A stretch of 64,000 nucleotides of DNA from Cladopsammia gracilis (GCA_022457155.1 JAJGOT010000002.1:1102001-1166000), one strand, 5' to 3'; shown: positions 15,836 through 27,034, numbered from the stretch's first letter. The notes: generated by a model from the letters alone, not told the origin. A program made the numbers and translations.

Positions 15836-18324
15836 AATTCGCGAGAATTGAAAAATGGGGCTCGTGAAGAAGGAATTGTTGGGTTCTCCTGAATGTCCAA
15901 AGCCGAATTGATGGAACTTTGGGAAGAATCGCAACCTGAAAGACTGAGAAAAAAAGGATATCCCAGCGCCCCGAAAACCCAAGCCCCGAAAACCCCGAAA
16001 CCCCCTCCAGAAATGAAGTTGCGAGAATTGCAAAATTGGGCTTGTGAAGAAGGAATTGTTGGGTTCTCCCGAATGTCCAAAGCCGAATTGATGGAACTTT
16101 GGGAAGAATCGCAACCCGAGAAACCGAGAAAGAAAGGATATGTCAATCCTCAAATGAATAAAGCAGCTCGTTTGAGAATTCAGAAAAACAAAAAAGTCAA
16201 CCCCCTGGATGTCAAAAATGAAGAAATTTCAGCGCCTATTTTAGTTCCGGAAAGAAGAGATTTTCCTTCCAGAGCCATTCCCAGAGCGATTGAGCAAAAT
16301 GTGGAAACTGTTGTCGATTGGACGAATTGGCTGGAAAGTGTGGATGATGTTGATATTCGGAGAAGATCCAATCCCGCGGTGGAAAGATTGAAAAAACAGA
16401 TTGCTGAATTGCGGAAGGAAGAATTTGTAGTGGAAGAAAGAGAATCCGCTTTGAGAGGTTTTGCGAGATCATTTGGCATTCCCGGCAGACCAGATTTTTC
16501 TCCCAGAGAATTCTTGAAGACTGCGAGCCGGAAAGTCATTGATTTGTTTGACAAGAACAAAACAACCAAAACAAAGATGATTCTTTCCTGTCGAATGAGT
16601 CGTACGAATTTGGCAACTGGAGAAGTAATTGAGGAGGAAGCTGGCTTCCATTCGGAAATGGAAATGAATTTGGAAGGAACCGACCGGAAAGAGCTCTTCC
16701 ATCGCATGGTTGAAAGAATTCTTGAAAACTTTGCGAATTTTCAAAGGACAGGATCGAACTGGAGATTCGAGGAAGTGACATCTGGCAATTTTCTTCACCA
16801 AGCATCGACCATTGGGTGGAGGTTCTCACATTCCACTTCCTTCCACATTGAAGAACAAGAAAGCTGTGGTGAACTTGAAGAATGATGATGAAATGTGTTT
16901 CAAATGGTGCGCGACAAGAGCTTGTTTCCCAGTGAAGAAAAATGCAGAAAGAATTTCAAAGGAATTGAGAAAACACGCAGAAACATTGGATTGGAGTGGT
17001 TTGTCTTTTCCAACTCCCCTGAGTGATATTGGAAAATTCGAACGGAGAAATCCGGGATTGGCTGTGCATGTTTTTGGGTTTGAAGATGGATGGATTTTCC
17101 CCCTGAGAATTTCTGAAGAAAAAGGAAAAATGATTGACCTCCTGTGGTTGACGCAAGACGAGCAAACTCACTTCTGCTGGATCCGCAGTCTCAGTCGTCT
17201 TTTGTCGAATCAAGTGTCAAAACACAATGGTGCAATTGTTTTCTGCAGGAGATGCTTGAACCACTTTCCCAATGAAGAAAGATTGGAGAAACATGCGGAA
17301 TCTTGTTCCCAGTTTAAAGCTGTGAGAATTATTATGCCGGAAGAGGGAAGCACGGTGAAATTAAAAAACTGGCAGAGGAAAATGATTTTTCCCTTTGTCA
17401 TCTATGCCGATTTTGAAGCGAGGCAACTCCCCATTGCATCTGCAGGGCCAAATCCAAATAAAAGTTTCACGGAGAAATTTCAAAAACACATTCCCTGTTC
17501 TTTCGCTTTCCATCTCGTCTCACCTTTTGTGAAGCGAGATCCAGTTTTGTTTCGAGCAGAAAATGATTCCGTGGATGTTGGGGAAAGATTTGTGGAAGAT
17601 TTGGTGCAGTTTGTGAAAGGAATTCAGGAAGAAATGAAATTTCCGAAGCGGATGAAATTTGGGAAAAAAGAGAGAAAGTTATTTGATTCTGCAAAAGTTT
17701 GTTGGATCTGTGAAAAAGAATTTGGATTGGGCCAAAAGAAAGTCAGGGATCACTGCCACTTTTCCGGAGAATTCCGAGGAGCAGCTCATGAGATTTGCAA
17801 TCTGAATTTCAAGAAACCCAAATTCACCCGTGTTTTTTCACAACCTGACTGGCTATGACGCTCATCTTTTCGTGAAAAATCTGGGAAAAATTGAAGGAGA
17901 TATCACTTGCATCCCCAAGAACGAAGAAAAATACATCTCCTTCTCCAAAAAGATTCTGCTGGGAACAAGATTGAATGACAAAGGGAAAGTTGTGAACATT
18001 TGGCATGAAATTCGATTTCTGGATTCAGCCCGATTCATGGCAGCTCCCTTGGGAAACCTGGTGAAGAATCTGACGGATGAAGACTTCCTGGAAACTCGGA
18101 AGGTCTTTGGTGAAAAATGGGAGTTGATGAAACGGAAAGGAGTCTTTCCCTATGAATGGTTGGATTCCACAGAAAAATTTCAGGAAAAACTGCCTGATAA
18201 GAAACATTTCTTCTCCAAACTGAACGACGAGGGCATTTCCGATGAACAAGATAATCTTTTTTCTTTCAGTTTACAGAGCTGTTTCATGCTGAATTCGGTA
18301 AATTGGACGAATTTGTTTAGATAA
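15833..18324 (+). pseudogene. Copy 1 protein-primed family B DNA polymerase, N-terminal part only
   Basis: Begins at the ATG at 15833 with two SAP-like repeats. The first contains a TGA stop (15890-15892). The frame changes near 16830-16880 and again near 17830. The N-terminal region (KNKKAVVNLKNDDEMCFKW), a CxxC...H...C finger (FCRRCLNHFP), the Exo I motif (YADFEA), a zinc segment with DHCHFSGEFRGAAH and Exo II (NLTGYDAHLF) are all recognisable as the DNA_pol_B_2 type common in animal Polinton-like elements. Homology stops near 18250, and Exo III and the whole polymerase domain are missing. Its type differs from the copy 2 polymerase. Confidence 0.85.
15838..16135 (+). repeat. Tandem duplication of the SAP-like domain
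   Basis: About 15838-15955 and 16015-16135 are near-identical direct repeats, both encoding GIVGFS.MSKAELMELWEE. The first copy has a TGA where the second has CGA. The high identity points to a recent duplication within the 5' end of polB. Confidence 0.8.
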
Positions 18325-19150
18325 AGGCCAATTTGAAACAAACTGGTTGAAAGCTTAATGCACAGAAATAAGTCTTTCCTTGCTTGTTTTGATTACCTTT
18401 GTTGTTCTTATTATCTCCAAAACTCAAGTTAGCAACTATTTCTCCAGTGCAACTCATGGGTTCACTCGCTTCCAGGTTGTCATTTCTCGTGTACTATTTG
18501 AAACAACATACAATGATCAATAAAATCCATTTTTCCAGATACGTAAACTTAATGTGCCAAAATGTCTCAGAAGTAATTCTTTTTTACCTTATTGTTTAAG
18601 TCACGCTAAGGGAAAATATAAACAGACAAGCAAACGGCTTACACGCTCCAAGTTAACTGGTCCATCGGTCAAGTTTCAAGAGTAACTATTTCTAATAAAT
18701 GTTTACACCTGAGAAATGTCTGCTTTTGTACGTGTACCTTGTTAGTAGTATAGGAGGCACCGAATTAGCCGTGTTTTTGCGGAGCAAGTTCATTAATTTG
18801 CGGAGCAATCTCATTACTGTGAAGTGGAATAAATTAATTTGCGGTGAAATATCATTAACGTGAAGTGGAATCTCATTAACGCCTTATTTGGTAATGATGG
18901 AGATGATGTACACTTGTATCACCTTATTTGGTAATGATGCACCCTTGTATCACCTTATTTGGTAATGACAGACACATTTTCAAAGACATTATAAGCGGTG
19001 ATGGCTGGTGTAACCAGTTTGACAGGGTTCCTTCCGGTTTCACAATCCACTGTTTGGAAAATAAAATAAGCTCACACCAACACCATCTTTTATACACTTT
19101 CAAACGTTTATTGAATTCACAAGAGCTGTAACAAAAGGATACTTGTAATT
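18325..19150. other. Spacer with short tandem motifs
   Basis: No supported gene. At 18770-18880 a degenerate motif recurs (TGCGGAGCAA, GAAGTGGAA followed by CATTA). CCTTATTTGGTAATGA occurs three times (about 18882, 18922 and 18952). These could be remains of transposon subterminal repeats. The polymerase homology of copy 1 ends near 18250 without a visible terminal repeat. Confidence 0.5.
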
Positions 19151-19180
19151 TATCAACCTATTGCATAAGTAATGTTTAGT

Positions 19181-19375
19181 TTAATAATGTTCCCATCGTT
19201 TCCTGCTCCGTAACACAGTCGGTGTTCTCGCCTTCCATTTATTAGATGATATGCGTGTTGAATCAGGCGGGGTATCCAGCAACAAAGGGAGTGCCATTTC
19301 CTCGGGTGAAATAGAAGGTATCGTTTCTATCCGGCGAGGAGTCGCAGGTAGTTTTCTTGGCATTTTTGTTGACAT
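19181..19375 (-). CDS. Element 3 short hypothetical frame
   Basis: A 64-residue frame (MSTKMPRKLPATPRRIETI...) just downstream of the 19376-19726 gene. It is Pro/Arg-rich, and may be the broken C-terminal continuation of that gene. I do not recognise it. Confidence 0.25.
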   Translation of the reverse strand: MSTKMPRKLPATPRRIETIPSISPEEMALPLLLDTPPDSTRISSNKWKARTPTVLRSRKRWEHY

Positions 19376-19726
19376 TTATTGAGATGTATTGAGGTCTCTT
19401 TTTTTGTACGCGTCTGCAGGTGTACTTTCATCTGTGTTGCTTGATGTCTCTGTAGCAGGCAAAGGAACTGGTTTGGGAAGGACCACAGTCGGTTTTATCG
19501 TCGACTCCGTTTTCATTTGTTTTGTCAGTCCTTGATACCGCTGTAGAAGTTGATCCAACATAAGGACTTTTTGGTCTTCTAGTAAAGGAGACTCTATGAT
19601 TTGCTTCATGTCTTGATTTAATCTCGCCAGAGTTGGAAGTTGAGCAGGAGCAGTTAAACGCCGTTCTGTCTCCATGCTCTGTAATAAATGTTCCGGTATA
19701 ATCACCATCTTTTGAGCGTGCTTCAT
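19376..19726 (-). CDS. Element 3 conserved Polinton small protein
   Basis: A 116-residue frame beginning MKHAQKMVIIPEHLLQSME with a helical middle (LTRLNQ-like and LEDQKVLMLDQLLQRYQGL) and a Pro/Ser/Thr-rich tail. Proteins with this KMV(I/L)IPE start and position are common in classical Polintons, but their function is unknown to me. Its ATG overlaps the stop of the upstream gene as ATGA (19723-19726). It is probably truncated at the C-terminus. Confidence 0.5.
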   Translation of the reverse strand: MKHAQKMVIIPEHLLQSMETERRLTAPAQLPTLARLNQDMKQIIESPLLEDQKVLMLDQLLQRYQGLTKQMKTESTIKPTVVLPKPVPLPATETSSNTDESTPADAYKKRDLNTSQ

Positions 19727-20182
19727 TTGAACACTTTACCCAGTAAATCAACTGCAAGGGGTGCAGCTAGGGCTGGTGCGGTAAAAATCCTCCTTTTTGA
19801 TTAAGCAGTTCCTTCTTCTGTTTAAGGCTCGGTTTCTTGCGGGTCAAATAGAGGAGCTTTGACTTGTGCGGTTTCAATCGTTTAAATGACAAACTCGGTA
19901 CTATGATGTTGCCTTTAAGAAGATTCAGGGCCACTTCCCCAATAGCTTCCACCTGTCCTCTGTTAGCATGGGCTCTCATATATTTTCGTTGCTTTCCATT
20001 GCTTTTAAAACACGCACAAAGAAAGGGTAAGTTTTGTTGGAATTTGGATTGTTTTGCAAGACTTGTCCGCTTTCGTTTTGTCCTTCTGGTCTGAGTCGTA
20101 GTGCCAGAAAGTAAGACCATTTTGTACCACGTTGATTAACAACTCTTGACTTCACTGTGCGACGTGACGTACATGCAGGCAT
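19723..20182 (-). pseudogene. Element 3 minor virion protein with LLNQKGGFL motif, frameshifted
   Basis: Pieces in several frames: an N-terminal part ending in KTYPFFVRVLKAMESNENI (19976-20182), a middle part with EVALNLLKGNI, FKRLKPHKSKL and LLNQKGGFL (19767-20120), and a C-terminal hydrophobic APALAAPLAVDLLGKVF in a third frame. This is a familiar small Polinton protein, basic then hydrophobic, plausibly a membrane-active minor capsid protein. At least two indels break it. Confidence 0.55.
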
Positions 20183-20220
20183 GGTGCTAACTGAAGTCTA
20201 TGGTTGAAGGTCCATCTGTT

Positions 20221-20862
20221 TTATACGTTTTCTTGTTGACGTAAACCACGGGGTAAGTTTGAAACAGGCAATATGTTGCTACGTAATCGTAGTGTACCCG
20301 GCGTTCGCGGATGCAAATCCAACATGAGATAACCATACGGTTGCGACGTGGCATCTTGGAAACTTTCCCATACGTAAGGAATGTGTCCTGCAAAGGCTTG
20401 TTGCGCTAACGTTCGAAAACCCAATGTATCACGAGGATTATTAAAAGCAATAATGTAATGAGCATTGAGAGAAATGCTTCGGGAAAACTTTCCAGGTGGG
20501 AAAAGGTTCTGGGTCAAATAGATGCAGGTGACATCGCAATGATGAGACACTTTTGTAAACAGATCCAGGATGCGTTCATCCTCACTGCAATTCCTCATAA
20601 GATCATCCAACACGAGTATTCCTGGTCGACAACTCATTGGAAATAAAGCCGGAATATCTTCAGGGATACCCTCCACAAAGGTAATCTATGATGTCATGTC
20701 CTGAAAACATTCTTGCCACTGTCCGTAACAGTACACGATTTTACGAATAGGTCTTTCAAACAAAACGTCTGCATATTGAAGTAACAGTTTTTTAAACGTG
20801 GTCTTGCCGCATTGACTTGGACCCGCTATCGTAATACTGCTCGGGCATTTGAACTGAGCCAT
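20221..20862 (-). pseudogene. Element 3 packaging ATPase, frameshifted
   Basis: An A32/FtsK-type ATPase. The first part (start at 20862, MAQFKCPSSITI) has Walker A GPSQCGKTTF. The second part in another frame (20221-20676) has Walker B ILVLDDLM, the LTQNLFPPGK motif and a C-terminus with FRTLAQQAF. The frame changes near 20680-20690. This is the DNA-packaging motor of classical Polintons. It is more distant from the ATPases of copies 1 and 2 than those are from each other. Confidence 0.8.
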
Positions 20863-20963
20863 GTTGCTCACACGGAACGCGAAACGAAATGACGACGACA
20901 AAGTTTCGAGTGTCTTTCTCTTTATAGGGGTAACATCCCGAGGAGGAAAAAAATACATCATGT

Positions 20964-21503
20964 TCATTTTAAACAGCACTTTATTGATTCATTACGCCAA
21001 CATTTTAATGACTTACAAGCTTGTTCACTCTGAAAGAACGGTGACCTCTGCCTAACACTTGTCAACGATTTTACATAGCTGTGTACAAATTCGGCTACTT
21101 GTGCATCATTCCACTGTGTATCGTACGACTTAAATTTAGCTTGAATTGCATTCATTAACATTGCGTGCTCGATGAAATAAATAGAATAAAAAGTTGTCTC
21201 CACAAGTGTCTGAAGTAAGTCCCTGGAACGGTTTATTGTTGTATCGCGTAACATCTTGCTCTATATATCCATCCATGCCATAGGTATCGGGAGGAAACCC
21301 CGTAACTGTCAAAGACACGGAGAAATAAAGTACATGGCGACCCAATGTGTCCCGGGTTGATAATGAGGGTCCGTATTTGCAATCATTCCCGAAGGGTACA
21401 TGTTAACAACAGGTAGTTTGTCTCTGGGGTAGACTCCTTGCATAATGGAGGCTACCATAGGATCTTGTAAAGCAGCTTGCCATAACTCAAAGGTGGTGTG
21501 CAT
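20964..21503 (-). pseudogene. Element 3 adenain-like protease, frameshifted
   Basis: Starts MHTTFELWQAALQDP (21503). The catalytic His is in PGTHWVAMYF; after a frame change near 21310-21345 the catalytic Cys is in SDTCGDNFLFYLFH. A further change near 21190-21250 leads to a C-terminal helical part (AKFKSYDTQWND). At least two indels inactivate it. It lies between the capsid and ATPase genes as in classical Polintons. Confidence 0.7.
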
Positions 21504-21513
21504 CTCCGTTTCT

Positions 21514-22767
21514 TCAAGCGCCCTGCGACAGGTCGTACACCACGCGTCTGTTACGATCAATCTCCAAATGATTCTGGAATTCTGCGTACACAATTAAATT
21601 GAGAACTGCGGGGGTCTCAGTACCAAATTTGAAATACAAGTTGACATTTCCGCTGCGATAAGGAATCAAATGATTCGGATGGCCACTTCCTGCTGGTGTT
21701 GTGTCCAAGCGAAATAAACCATACCCCTGCTCCCATTCTTCTCTGTCAATGTCTATACCATGACCACAGTTCATATCACCACTGCCTGAGAAAAGTGTAT
21801 TGTAGCTATCGATTTTCAGCATTCAGATCAAACAGCTGGAAGTTGAATGGGTTCCTCCCCAAGTTTCCATTGTAAGCATCGTTCTGCATCATTCCAAATA
21901 GGATGCATTGGGGGATGAGACCATTGAATAGATCGGTGTCCATGTGATTTAATACACCTCTGGGGATGATCCTAGCATGCGTAGGGGTTCTTGTTAGTGT
22001 ATAGATTGCAGGAAGCGCTTTCTGACCCGTCATGGTGTTTACGTGATCCAATTTAGTGCTGTCTGCCACATGAACGGTGCGTACACGGAGCGTGCTTGAC
22101 ACAATTTGTAACTTGCAATCGTTGGCATCTTCACCACCTATCAGAACAAATTCATTGCTGTTTAGATCTATCTTGATTTTGATTTCCAATCCATCCAACA
22201 GTAACTTATCAATGCTGAATACATCGCACAGGGGACACCAACCATACCCACTTCAGAATCTCCAGTGGCAAAAGAACCTCTCTTTTTGAGACCCAAATTT
22301 CGATCTGCTGTATTATCCACCACATCCATATGCCCAGCAGTGTCTTTGTAGTACAACGCTTTTGTCAGGTAAGATTTCTTGGCCTGATCAGTAAAGTTAA
22401 GCAAGGTCTTGATAGAAGCATTGTAGGCTTGTGTGTCTGATTGTTCTGTGACAAGGGTTTCATTGATCTTGATAGTGAACTGTTGGATGATAGAATGAAG
22501 AGCGTTGTTGATCAATGTATACTTCTTTCCAGCTCCTGTCTCTCCTCCATTTCTCCTCCTTTTCACCACTAACCGCAGTTCAGTCTTGTTGATATCGATG
22601 TAATCTGATAGAGGCTTGATAACAAATTCAATGGGATTTGTTCCACTCTGAATCGGTTCATAGTCGATCCATTTACTTTTGACAATAGAAACATCGGTAA
22701 CCAGCACTTCGAATAACTGCAAACTGGAGTTAACTCCTGGAGCAGAGAAGGGATGTGCTGAAGCCAT
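21514..22767 (-). pseudogene. Element 3 major capsid protein (double jelly-roll), frameshifted
   Basis: Starts MASAHPFSAPGVNSSLQLFE (22767). Recognisable blocks are IDYEPIQSGTNPIEFVI, INKTELRLVVK, the middle piece with GQKALPAIYTLTRTPTHARI (21806-22198) and the C-terminal NLIVYAEFQNHLEIDRNR (21514-21822). This is the classical Polinton capsid layout, ending in an EFxN...IDRNR block. Frame breaks occur near 22200 and 21815. The start lies 3 bases after the stop of the basic protein gene. It differs markedly from the capsid proteins of copies 1 and 2. Confidence 0.8.
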
Positions 22768-22769
22768 AC

Positions 22770-23150
22770 TCAGTCAAAAATAGTTTTGAACGTTGCTGAT
22801 GATGTTCTCGGTTTCTTGACTTGTCTTGTACTGACAGAATTCGCCTTTCGTTTTCGTTTATATACTTTTCCACGCCCTTGTTGTTGCGTCATGTCCCGAA
22901 AGGCCTCAGTGAAAAATTGTTTTCCGGCAGCTTTTGCTCTCGTTTTCGCAGCTTTCTTTAGTGATTGTCCATTCATAACATCTTGAGCAATTTGCACTCC
23001 TGTATCTAATCCAGTGGACAGTAACCGTTTTCCCACTTTCTTTGCAGCAGTCTTGAGAAGAGGCATTGCTGTTCGAAAGAGGGAACGAAACATTCGTCCC
23101 AATCCATTTCCACCTTGACCATACGGGTGTGTTCCTCCATAGATACTAAT
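22770..23150 (-). CDS. Element 3 basic minor virion protein
   Basis: The first Met in frame is at 23102 (MGRMFRSLFRTAMPLLK), but the frame stays open to about 23150 and encodes a Gly/Tyr-rich leader (GGTHPYGQGGNGLG) typical of this protein in other Polintons, so translation may start upstream or the real start is lost. The middle is an amphipathic basic helix (KTAAKKVGKRLL) and the end is a lysine-rich tail (YKRKRKANS). It is comparable to the basic proteins at 6656-7060 and 37319-37720 in position. Likely a minor capsid or core protein. Confidence 0.6.
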   Translation of the reverse strand: MSIYGGTHPYGQGGNGLGRMFRSLFRTAMPLLKTAAKKVGKRLLSTGLDTGVQIAQDVMNGQSLKKAAKTRAKAAGKQFFTEAFRDMTQQQGRGKVYKRKRKANSVSTRQVKKPRTSSATFKTIFD

Positions 23151-23229
23151 ATCTCATTTACCGCATTGTGCAATAGGTATCACATAGCGCTGATAAGGAT
23201 AAAATTGGTGGTTCATTGGTAGAAGCATC

Positions 23230-24107
23230 TTACAGAATTGTCCTTCGTCGAAAGTGTAATGTTACTCTGACAGCACCAGGCGCAAATTATATCAGCTGAC
23301 CTGTATCGCTTCTTATATTGATTTCCACCGAGGAGAAAATAGACGTTCGTAACCGATGATAGGTAGGGCGTTTGATTTCGTGTGCTACCATTTAACCCGG
23401 TTGGCCGCGAGGTAATATACGCAGCAGATTGGCTTGTACATCCCCTACCACTATGGACTCTATTAGGTCAGAGTAGACGTACATGGTTTGAAACGAATGT
23501 TTGCTTAACATTCCCCATGCCAATTCGTCGTTTCGTCGTATCGTGGTGGTGGTAGCTGTAATGTCACACACTGGTTCTTATTCAGTTGAACAGATGTAGG
23601 ACGACTGATCCGATAAAGGGCTGGTACGAGATCTCGATGGTTCAAATACCCTAAAGCTCGAGCCAGGTTCTTGGGTAACGTCACTTGAAATCCTGGGGGT
23701 AGGTACAATTCATAGTAATATTGGACTTTTTCGTGAATGTAGAAACATTCTTTGCCTCCAAGACGTTTGATCTTCTTTCCACTCTTGATAAAAATGTCTG
23801 GAAATGTACTGTGCAGCCCCGTCACCATACCACTGACCAAATTCTCGACTGTTCTGTATGTGCCACGAGGTAAATATATCGGTAAGGTCCATTACTTTTC
23901 ACCATTGTAACGTAAAAGATAGGACACCTGATTGCTGTGTATATTTTCCCAAGTATGTGGGTAAATAATATGCGTCATGGCCACTTCCCAATCCTCACTC
24001 AAATGCACTTGACTTGGGAGTTGCATTTTGAAACTGGAAGATGTGTTCTCTGGATACTGATCTAAGCTTGCATCACTGGCTACCACGATGTAAAAGCTAC
24101 TACTCAT
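23230..24107 (-). pseudogene. Element 3 second penton-like protein, broken
   Basis: Starts MSSSFYIVVASDASLDQYP (24107), overlapping the upstream penton stop as ATGA. It has the same layout as the first penton gene (SEDWEVAMTHIIYP versus EDWEVGLHHVIYP) and ends in VTLHFRRR, as the first ends in VVLHFRRR. In-frame stops occur near 23892, 23398 and 23285, and the frame shifts near 23505. The two genes are tandem paralogues; whether both made vertex proteins cannot be told from sequence. Confidence 0.6.
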
Positions 24108-24937
24108 CTTGTTCTTCTCCGAAAATGTAGTACAACGTTCACTGTTCCGCCTTGAAATGATATGGGCTGACCACATCCACTTGTTAAATAGATGTCAATC
24201 GTTTCAAATGTCTTGGTTCTCAAGGGTAGATAGATTAAATGTTCAGGCTGCTCCATAACTGTCTGTCGGAATGAACCGTGTGGTACCGTTTCGTGCAACA
24301 AATGCAGCCTTGTGCCACCGACCTGCCAAGGCTCGATCATATACGTGTGTACTTGGACTACTCTGTGTTTACAGGGACAGAGAGAGACTGTCTGAGGTAT
24401 TTCATAGGTACCTGGAAAGGTGATAGAGTAACGGATGGGCAGCACACACCACGTATATCCAAAATCATTGGTCAATGAAGGATTCATTTTTAATCCCATC
24501 GTGTCTACTTGGCGAGGTTTGTTTTCACTGTTTATCCATCCAAGTGCTTGGGCAAACGGGGCTGTCGCCATCATCCACACATCTTGAGATGTGATTGTAA
24601 TGTTCCACTCATCATCAACCGTTATGTTGAAGTGCCAAGGTTTGGGGACCTTGTTCATGCAATGAAGCAATCCTTCTACCACATCTAATGCTGTCCGATA
24701 ACGTCCTACTGGTAACGTAAACTTTTCAATGTGTTGACTTCTGAATCGCCGCAACATGAGATGGGGGTGATCGCATTGGTGAGGGACTGCGAACCACGAA
24801 AATGGATAAATGACATGATGAAGTCCAACTTCCCAATCTTCTTCGTCTGGTAGATGAATTTGACGAGGTAATGCAACACGGTAATACGAAGTTGAGTTGG
24901 TAGAAAATAAGTTCGTATATAACGTAAAAATCTCCAT
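24104..24937 (-). CDS. Element 3 penton-like protein
   Basis: A 277-residue uninterrupted protein beginning MEIFTLYTNLFSTNSTSYY, with EDWEVGLHHVIYPFSW near the N-terminus and a C-terminal block ending VNVVLHFRRRTR. The pattern matches classical Polinton penton proteins (single jelly-roll) located just after the integrase. It remains open although most neighbours are broken. Confidence 0.72.
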   Translation of the reverse strand: MEIFTLYTNLFSTNSTSYYRVALPRQIHLPDEEDWEVGLHHVIYPFSWFAVPHQCDHPHLMLRRFRSQHIEKFTLPVGRYRTALDVVEGLLHCMNKVPKPWHFNITVDDEWNITITSQDVWMMATAPFAQALGWINSENKPRQVDTMGLKMNPSLTNDFGYTWCVLPIRYSITFPGTYEIPQTVSLCPCKHRVVQVHTYMIEPWQVGGTRLHLLHETVPHGSFRQTVMEQPEHLIYLPLRTKTFETIDIYLTSGCGQPISFQGGTVNVVLHFRRRTR

Positions 24938-24949
24938 CCTGTTTCATGT

Positions 24950-25375
24950 TTCCTGGACGGACACCAGCTGCTTATAAGGAATCCAACTATCGTATTTCTT
25001 GGGCCAGCCTTTCCAATGAACCAACGCTTCTTTGGAAGCACCTTTTCCACGATACTTTAAATTTTTTCAATGCGAAACAGGTGATCTGGCTTTTCTATTA
25101 CTTTCTGTAGCTCTGGCTCATAAAAGGTGCCTTGGATGAAATCACCGTCTGCTTCCTTCAGGCGATACACCGGAGGATCTCGGGGTATTTGTTGGGCAAT
25201 TATAAATGTCTCCTCCGTCCATGATGGCAGATAACCTTTCTCAAAGATTCGCTTGTGCTTACTGATCTTGACTTGATTTCCTACATTGAATTTATACTTG
25301 GTGGGGGCTCACTGTCGTACAAAGTTCTCCAAACATCTAGTGCATTAGACTCGTTGACATCGGCCAGTAGTTATA
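24950..25375 (-). pseudogene. Element 3 integrase, C-terminal fragment
   Basis: Only the C-terminal part remains: a piece near LDVWRTLYDSEPP, the SH3-like segment (NVGNQVKISKHKR, GYLPSWTEETFII) and a chromodomain-like end (KEALVHWKGWPKKYDSWIP). Frame changes occur near 25310 and 25060. The catalytic core is gone; homology ends near 25375 where hairpin-rich sequence begins. The last codons lie just upstream of the penton gene. Confidence 0.7.
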
Positions 25376-26040
25376 TACGACACTTTGGCTCACCACCGCC
25401 AACTTTTAGCGATTCAAAATCACCACCGCTCCAATCCAGCGGTAACCAATTACCGCCTTCATTTAGCGTCAATCAATCTCCGCCAACTTCAAGCGGTTTT
25501 TCCTATATTTCCTAACTCGTCGCTACTTCTAGCGTAAATAAAAAATCATGAAAAACTGCTGCAATCCAGCGATAAAAAAGCGTCTCAATTCTGGCTCATG
25601 ATTCTAAAAGCCGATGCCCCCAAGCGAGAGTGCTTGCGTTACCTTGGATACGCCAGTGCAAGTTTAGAATGACTAATATCTTGTGTACAGATGATTTTTA
25701 ATTTAAATGCTAATACAAGCTGGTTTCTTAGTAACAATTATCACGTGACGATTTTTTACCAATCATTGCATTACACAAAATTTTCTACAACTTGTATAAA
25801 ATTCTGTGTAATATGCCGCTTACTTTAGCAATCTTAAATAATCGCCGCTCCAATCTAGCGATATATAGTATCCTTAATATCCATATGGTGTCCAGCCCAG
25901 TTTCCACAGGATTTAAACATCGCTTGTCATTGTTTGCACTCAATGCCGACAATTTTGTGAACCGAAATACTGAATTACGCGTTATTGACAACCAATTAAA
26001 AATATACCCATAAATTACTCATCTGAGTTTTTTATTAAGA
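25375..26040. repeat. Hairpin-rich AT spacer with CCGCTCCAATCCAGCG-type motifs
   Basis: Between 25390 and 25500 several short motifs alternate CCGC(C)...A-rich...AGCG(G), for example CCGCTCCAATCCAGCGG and CCGCCAACTTCAAGCGG. Related motifs recur near 25565 and at 25842-25860 (CGCCGCTCCAATCTAGCG). These look like subterminal repeats of a non-autonomous transposon that cut into the element 3 integrase. No gene is supported. Confidence 0.5.
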
Positions 26041-26072
26041 AATTTTTGAGTTTGAGTCGTTAGACAGAATAT

Positions 26073-27034
26073 CTAAATAAGCTTTTGAACATCACTCAAC
26101 GGTATCCACGAATTGAATTTGTTGGAATAGCCTTTCCATTTTACCAAAGCTTTCTTTTTCTTGTAATCGCGGCGAATAACTTTTTCAATTCGAAACACGC
26201 TTTGTGTTGTCTTTTGAAGCTCCAGTTCGTAAAATGATCCAATTATTTTTTCTCTTAACAGATCAACTAATTTATACGTTACAGGTTTTGTGTTCAATGT
26301 TTCGTCAATAACAAATATCTCTTCCGACCAGTTCGGTGTGAAACCATTGTCGAATAATTTCCGCTTATATTTTGAAATTCTCACCCTATCGCTGACTTTT
26401 AATTTTGCCGGGGCATGTTTAGAATAAAGTAAATCGCCATATAAGTTAGCAAAAACCTTGGACTCATTGCTAATTAAACTCGCCTCTGCGGGAGACATTC
26501 GAATGCTTGAGTGAAAAGTGTGGTTATATTGATCCACTAAATTGTCAAGTTTGTCAAAATAAATTGTGTTATTGTTCGCCGAAAAAAGCTTCCAGAGTTT
26601 AGTTTTTATCGATCGGTTCCTGCGCTCGACAACAGATGACTTTTCTTCATTTTCCGTGGCATATAAAGATATACCATTCGTCCTTAGCAAATCTTGAACA
26701 ATGTGGTTCCAAAATTCGGTCCCCCGGTCCGTCCAAAGCATTTTCGGTTTTCGCTTCGTTTTAAATATTTCTTTAAAAGCATCAGCCACTGGCTGTCCTC
26801 GCTTGTCTTTCAGTGGCCGTATCCAACCATATTTTGAGAAGACATGGATCACCATCAGGAGATATTTTATTCCGCGGTTCCACTTCGAAAATTTATGCAT
26901 CTCAACTAAATCCGCGGCCCAGATCTTGTCAACTCCATATACCATTACTCGTCGTTTTGGAAAGCGTCGCCTGATTGGTTTATGTAATTCATCGCTTAGG
27001 CTTCGGGCCCAATCATTACTCGAAACCTTCTGCC
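26073..27034 (-). CDS. Copy 2 retroviral-type integrase with chromodomain
   Basis: An uninterrupted frame with all three catalytic positions: Asp in IWAADLVEM, Asp in WTDRGTEFW and Glu in SVVERRNRS. It also has an SH3-like part and a C-terminal chromodomain-like segment (KALVKWKGYSNKFNSW). The first ATG in the frame (26945) lies inside the conserved region, and the frame is open upstream to the slippery heptamer at 27035, so synthesis by -1 frameshifting from the PLA2 frame is plausible. This is the best preserved integrase of the window. Confidence 0.85.

Noticed and set aside
18770..18970. Possible terminal repeat of copy 1 or element 3
   Set aside because: No matching inverted partner was found at the other end of either element.
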